63,697 bases of DNA from an uncultured Lentisphaeria bacterium. GTDB taxonomy: Bacteria > Verrucomicrobiota > Lentisphaeria > Victivallales > UBA1829. A program made the position numbers and the translations under genes. Position 1 is the first letter of the stretch; each line of letters starts with the position of its first letter. Under the pieces are notes generated by a model. That model saw nothing but the letters and a program-made list of their open reading frames with translations. It was not told where the DNA came from and made no database searches. The stretch lies in the NCBI GenBank assembly GCA_949287225.1, contig CASEFP010000148.1, forward strand, positions 1 to 63,697, given 5' to 3'. Positions 59,767 to 63,697 of this stretch are shown piece by piece.

Positions 59767-60819
59767 TCAGAGAAGCGGGGAAACCATTTCCTCGATCGTC
59801 TTCACCTTGAGGGCGGCATACTTCGTGAGCACATGCTTCGTGTAGGGCGACGCCGTGACAAGGGTGTCTTTCTTCGCATCGTCGCAGCGCGAGACGACCT
59901 TCTCCGCAAGAAGTTTCACGAGTCCGGGATTGAGTTCGGGCAGGACGCAGGCGCCTTCTCCGGCGGAGTAGGACTCCTCGTTGTTCGTGCCGAACGGCAG
60001 GAGCTTGAAGCCGCACTTCGTGAGCACTTCACGCGGCGCGGCGACCTCGTTGTAGTTCCGGAGGAAATCGCTTTCCAGATAATAGAGCGCGGAAGCCTTT
60101 CCTGCGGGTTTCCGGAGCTTCAGAGCACCGAGTTTCTCCGCGATGAATTCCGACGTGTGCATGACCTTGCATTTGAGTTTGATTCCGAGCGCGGGATAGT
60201 CGTTCTTCAGCGCGTCGTAGGCGGCAGGATTGCTGACGACCAGCACTTTCGCTCCGGACGCCGTGATCGCTTTCGCGAATGCCGATGCCGCTTTTTTCGC
60301 CTCGTTTTCAAAGCCGAGTGTTTTGAGCGCCTTGCCGAGACAGCCGCCGGTGATCGTCATATACGGAACTTTGGCGCTCTTCGCGATTTTTGCAAACGCA
60401 TCGGAGATTTCCGTCTGTTCCGCCGTGTAGCGGTCGATGAAATAGATCGTATCGGCCTTTTTTCCCGCGACTTTGAACACGGCGCTTTTCGCGAGTTCCG
60501 CTGCAAGTTTTCTGACGTTTTCCGGTGCCGCGCCCGCTTCGACGATGTCGCGCCGCGCGGCGAGGACCAGTCCGTTCTCGTCGTAATGGCTGACGCAGTG
60601 GAAGCGGCAGCAGGCGCTGAGGTCGGACTGATACATCGTCGAAACGACCGCCTCGCTTCTGAGGAACTCCGGATTCATCGACACCTTGTCGAGCAGCAGC
60701 GCGCGTCCGCGCGGGGTGTCGGATTCGCTGAACGTGACGTTGCCGACCGCGGAAAGGTGGCGGCACATGAAACAGAAGCGGCATGCCTTCATGGCATCTT
60801 CAAATTTCTGGATATGCAT
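59767..60819 (-). CDS. Fe-S protein, GlpC/GlcF-like
   Basis: The 350 residues begin with a [4Fe-4S]-type motif CRFCFMC (about 13-19) and a second cysteine set CCRFHCVSH (about 70). The rest has the two-lobed outline of CCG-domain proteins (GGCLGKAL, MHTSEFIAEKLG, NPAAYDALKND), but no complete CCG signature. It is probably the electron-transfer partner of the FAD oxidase encoded immediately upstream (36 bases), like GlcF for GlcD. AAGGAGA precedes the ATG. Confidence 0.82.
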   Translation of the reverse strand: MHIQKFEDAMKACRFCFMCRHLSAVGNVTFSESDTPRGRALLLDKVSMNPEFLRSEAVVSTMYQSDLSACCRFHCVSHYDENGLVLAARRDIVEAGAAPENVRKLAAELAKSAVFKVAGKKADTIYFIDRYTAEQTEISDAFAKIAKSAKVPYMTITGGCLGKALKTLGFENEAKKAASAFAKAITASGAKVLVVSNPAAYDALKNDYPALGIKLKCKVMHTSEFIAEKLGALKLRKPAGKASALYYLESDFLRNYNEVAAPREVLTKCGFKLLPFGTNNEESYSAGEGACVLPELNPGLVKLLAEKVVSRCDDAKKDTLVTASPYTKHVLTKYAALKVKTIEEMVSPLL

Positions 60820-60855
60820 GGAAGATTCTCCTTGATTTCTAGAGGTGTGTCGGAT

Positions 60856-62301
60856 TCAGAAGCCGAAACCCATCTTGCCGGGATTCATGATGTTGTTCGG
60901 ATCGAGCTCCTTTTTGAGCTTGTCGAGCACGAGTTCCTTCGCGGGTCCGTAGAGCTCCTTCATCAGGCGCCCGAGCTTGAGCCCGACGCCGTGATGCTCG
61001 TTGATGACGCCGCCGTTGGCGATTGCCGCGCGGATCGCCAGATCCCAGACGCGGTTGTAGAGTTCCGCCGCCTCGCGCGGGTCCGCGGGCGCCTTCTCGA
61101 AGATGAAGCGGGCATAGAGCATGCAGCCCCACTCATACCAGTGCGAGAAGTGACCGATGAAGCGCGCTTCCGGGAAGTTCTCGTTGACGACCTTCTTCAT
61201 CGCGTGGTAGACGTTCTTGATGTCGCTGAAGGTTGCGACCGTGTCGAGCGTCCCGAACGCCTGCGGCATATGGAACATGTAGGGCGGATAGAAGAATTTG
61301 TATTTGTTCTCCCACCACATGTCGCCGCCTTTGCTCCCGAGGTCCTGAACGTCATATTTCTTCATGATCTTCATGGCCTCCTCCATCTCCAGATCGACGA
61401 TTTTCTCGTAACCGTCGAAGCCGAAGACCAGATAGGAGCCGCTGATGTCGTCGAGTCCGAACACGCGTTTGACATGATGGCGCGTCTCCTCCTCGTCATA
61501 GAGGCGGATTGCGCAGGGGCGTAGACGGCTTCTCATCAGGGAGGCGCCTGCGTCCATCGCGTCGTCGAAGGTCTTGAAGAGATAGGCGCGGAATTTGCGC
61601 GCCTCGGGCTGCGGATGAATCTTCAGCGTGACCTTTGTGATGACGCCGAGCGTGCCTTCGCTTCCGAGGAACATCATCGTGAGATCTGGCCCGGACGCGT
61701 GGCGCGGAATCGGGAGGGTGTTGATGATTTCACCCGTCGGCAGGACGACTTCCAGCGACATGACCATGTCCTCGATCTTGCCCCATTTCGTCGAGAGGAC
61801 GCCCGTGCCGCGATGGGCGAGGAATCCGCCGACCGTCGCGCAGGCGATCGAGGCGGGGAGATGCATCGTCGAATAGCCGGCCTTGTTGACCTCCCACTCC
61901 AGATGGCGCATGATGATGCCGGTTCCGGCAGTGACCGTGAGCGCGGTGGTGTCGATCTTCCAGACCTTGTTCAGGCGCTTCGTGTCGAGGAGAATGCCGC
62001 CGAGCACGGGAAGCGCGCCGCCCTGCGAGCCCGAGCCTCCGCCCCAGGGAACGACGGGAATCTTGTAGGTGTTGGCGATCTTCATGACTTTCGAGACCTC
62101 TTCGGCTGTGCCCGGATGGACGATGAGATCCGCCTGCGGATTGGGCATATTGCGGTCATGCCACATTTCGGGAATCCAGTAGTAGTCGACGGAGTGGGCG
62201 AAGCGGTCCGCCTCGCGGACATCGACGTACTCTTTTCCGACAGCGTCCGTGAGTTCGCTCCGGATCATTTCGAACATGTAATTGCTGGTGGACGGCAACA
62301 T
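60856..62301 (-). CDS. FAD-linked oxidase, GlcD/alkyl-DHAP-synthase-like
   Basis: VAO/PCMH-family flavoprotein, 481 residues from ATG 62301 (AAGGAGA upstream). FAD domain: VVPWGGGSGSQGGALPVLGG, TVTAGTGIIMRHLE, GFLAHRGTGVLSTKWGKIED; substrate domain ending NEHHGVGLKLGRL and LDPNNIMNPGKMG. The HHGVG motif is shared by glycolate/lactate oxidases and alkyl-DHAP synthases. Next to a GlcF-like gene it probably oxidises a 2-hydroxy acid or sugar acid. The frame runs 99 codons further upstream through the kinase gene, but that is not part of this protein. Confidence 0.9.
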   Translation of the reverse strand: MLPSTSNYMFEMIRSELTDAVGKEYVDVREADRFAHSVDYYWIPEMWHDRNMPNPQADLIVHPGTAEEVSKVMKIANTYKIPVVPWGGGSGSQGGALPVLGGILLDTKRLNKVWKIDTTALTVTAGTGIIMRHLEWEVNKAGYSTMHLPASIACATVGGFLAHRGTGVLSTKWGKIEDMVMSLEVVLPTGEIINTLPIPRHASGPDLTMMFLGSEGTLGVITKVTLKIHPQPEARKFRAYLFKTFDDAMDAGASLMRSRLRPCAIRLYDEEETRHHVKRVFGLDDISGSYLVFGFDGYEKIVDLEMEEAMKIMKKYDVQDLGSKGGDMWWENKYKFFYPPYMFHMPQAFGTLDTVATFSDIKNVYHAMKKVVNENFPEARFIGHFSHWYEWGCMLYARFIFEKAPADPREAAELYNRVWDLAIRAAIANGGVINEHHGVGLKLGRLMKELYGPAKELVLDKLKKELDPNNIMNPGKMGFGF

Positions 62302-62356
62302 TTTGTCGTATCTCCTTAAATTGGTTGTATGATTTCCTGTTTGGATCAGATTCTGT

Positions 62357-63697
62357 TCATTTCCGGGTGCGGCATCCGTCCCGCATGGCGCGGTAGACCG
62401 GAGCCATCGCGTCGTGAATCGCCTTGTAGGAGGCGAAGAGTTTTCTGTATGTTTCCGCCGTTCCGGGATCGGGCGCGAGTTCCCGGTCGATCCGGAGACA
62501 GCGCCTGACCGCCTCGCGGGGGTCGCTGAAAATTCCGACGCCGCTTCCCGCGAGAAGCGCCGCGCCGAAGGACGCGTCGCCGGGGGAGGGGACGGCAAGC
62601 GGAAGATTGAAGATGTTGCAGACGATGCTGCTCCAGAGACGGCTTCTCCCGCCGCCTCCGATCAGGAACAGGCGCTTGACCGGGAGTTTCATCTCCTCGA
62701 TCAGCCCGTAGCAGTCCAGAAGCGAAAAGCCGACGCCTTCGAGCAGGGCGCGGGCGAAATCCGCCCGGGTGCTGCCCATGCCGATCCCGGTGAAACTGCC
62801 GCGCAGATCCGGATCCCAGTAGGGCGAGCGCTCCCCCTGGAGATAGGGGTGGAAGAAGATGCCGTTGGAGCCTGCCGGTGACGTTTCCGCCAGCTCGTCC
62901 ATCAGATTGAACGCCTTGGCGCCGCGTTCGGAAGCGAGACGCTTTTCCGTGTCGCAGAAATTGTCGCGGAACCATCTCTGGCAGACCGCCGCCGCGTTCG
63001 TCGCCGAAACCGTGTAATACATCCCCTCGATGATGTGGGAGTAGGTGAGCGTACGTTCATGCGGGACCGCGCGGTCGGTCATGACGTTGACGTTGCCTGC
63101 CGTCGCGAGCTTGACGATGCAGTCGCCCGGCTCAATGGCTCCCGCGCCGTAATCCTCGACCGCGGAGTCGGAACTGCCGCAGATGACGGGAGTAGCTTCC
63201 GGAATCCCCGTGTCGCGCGCGGCGGACTTTGTGACGCTTCCCGCCCGGTCGCACGGACGGAGCAGACGGGGGAGGGCGGACATCTTCAATCCCGTCGGCG
63301 CGACGAGTTCCTCCGCCCATTCCCGTTTTGCCATGTCGAAGAACAGCGTACCCTGCGCTTCGATGTAATCCGTTGCGGATTCGCCTGTTACAAGATAGCG
63401 GACATAATCCTTCACAAAAAGGACGTGTTCCGTCTTTTCTATTACTTCCTTTTCATGGTTCCGGATCCACATGAGCTGGGGAAGCGTCCAGGTCGGAGTC
63501 GGCATCTGCCACGCCGTCGCGAAAATCCGTTCCGCATAGTGCGCTTTCAGATACGCACACTCCTCGACGCTGCGCTGATCGGTCCACATGATCGTCCTCC
63601 GCAGGGGCTTCATGTTCCCGTCCAGCAGAACCGCGTTGTGGGTGGAGCCGTCGAAGGCGATTGCCGCGATCCTCCGGAAATCGACGTTCCGCTCCCG
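62357..63697 (-). CDS. FGGY-family carbohydrate kinase (5' end outside window)
   Basis: The last 446 residues are visible; the frame is open to the window edge. FGGY pattern: AFDGSTHNAVLLDGN and TIMWTDQRS near the start, CGSSDSAVEDYGAGAIEPGD, SPAGSNGIFFHPYLQGERSPYWDPD (split), VGFSLLDCYGLIEE, IGGGGRSRLWSSIVCNIF, SFGAALLAG. It resembles xylulokinase-type enzymes, but the substrate (xylulose, ribulose, fuculose, erythrulose) cannot be told. It is upstream of the oxidase, Fe-S and aldolase genes (55-base gap) in one operon. Confidence 0.9.
   Translation of the reverse strand, partial: RERNVDFRRIAAIAFDGSTHNAVLLDGNMKPLRRTIMWTDQRSVEECAYLKAHYAERIFATAWQMPTPTWTLPQLMWIRNHEKEVIEKTEHVLFVKDYVRYLVTGESATDYIEAQGTLFFDMAKREWAEELVAPTGLKMSALPRLLRPCDRAGSVTKSAARDTGIPEATPVICGSSDSAVEDYGAGAIEPGDCIVKLATAGNVNVMTDRAVPHERTLTYSHIIEGMYYTVSATNAAAVCQRWFRDNFCDTEKRLASERGAKAFNLMDELAETSPAGSNGIFFHPYLQGERSPYWDPDLRGSFTGIGMGSTRADFARALLEGVGFSLLDCYGLIEEMKLPVKRLFLIGGGGRSRLWSSIVCNIFNLPLAVPSPGDASFGAALLAGSGVGIFSDPREAVRRCLRIDRELAPDPGTAETYRKLFASYKAIHDAMAPVYRAMRDGCRTRK

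Noticed and set aside
59710..61524. Plus-strand frame of about 600 codons opposite the Fe-S and FAD oxidase genes
   Set aside because: It spans two real genes and their gap in antisense, with no motif of its own.
62302..62598. N-terminal extension of the FAD oxidase (99 codons)
   Set aside because: This stretch is antisense-phase sequence of the kinase gene on the same strand in another frame; AAGGAGA and the conserved part begin at ATG 62301.
1..63697. tRNA, rRNA, tmRNA, prophage or transposase genes
   Set aside because: No T-loop/acceptor patterns, rRNA-like stretches or integrase/transposase motifs were found on reading either strand.

Overview
The window reads as about 64 kb of chromosome from a Gram-negative, anaerobic, carbohydrate-using bacterium of the PVC superphylum, most likely Lentisphaerota (Victivallales-like). 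This is an inference. It rests on a very divergent FtsA/FtsZ pair, a LacI/glycoside hydrolase pair, a GH109-like oxidoreductase, an Stn-type transhydrogenase, sigma-70-type promoters (TTGAAA/TTGCAT with TATATT/TATTTT) and an outer-membrane-style adhesin. No rRNA, tRNA, CRISPR array, phage or transposase was seen.

Layout. 1-6344 is a four-gene operon: the 3' part of a repetitive YDG-domain surface protein, a periplasmic adaptor, a GAF-like/HlyD-like membrane protein and a PqqD-like/M50/HlyD-like membrane protein, with every junction overlapping. 6488-18294 is a housekeeping run: rimO, pgsA, hflX, a 1021-residue coiled-coil exported protein, ybaB, recR, the agmatine-to-putrescine pair aguB-aguA, and recQ. 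18397-23786 holds a TPR membrane protein coupled to an AraC regulator, a flavodoxin/ferredoxin fusion protein, and a minus-strand NUDIX-permease pair. 23826-30940 (minus) holds clpC, a small membrane protein and the ftsA-ftsZ-M28 lipoprotein operon; ricT is divergent at 31087. 32442-36699 (minus) encodes a three-subunit bifurcating transhydrogenase. 36893-44939 holds rmuC, a sigma-70 factor coupled to a DUF362 ferredoxin, and a LacI regulator with a glycoside hydrolase.

45029-54269 holds an RRM protein, a sodium/solute symporter behind an 809-base gene-free region, a minus-strand group (MFS transporter, esterase, CBS protein, GH109-like enzyme), a small unknown membrane protein and a second alpha/beta hydrolase. 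54612-58615 holds a zinc-ribbon protein, pyrE and secA. 58895-63697 (minus) is a catabolic operon: FGGY kinase (5' end outside the window), FAD oxidase, Fe-S protein and class II aldolase.

Points that stand out: (1) the translationally coupled adhesin/HlyD/M50 operon, a candidate undescribed surface-protein export or processing system; (2) an FtsZ whose T7 catalytic loop has lost two of its three key residues; (3) a family of structured repeats, five copies here, all lying between convergent genes, with covariation in one stem; (4) a terminator whose hairpin loop holds the -10 box of the next gene's promoter; (5) divergent ftsA and ricT promoters that share one -10 region.
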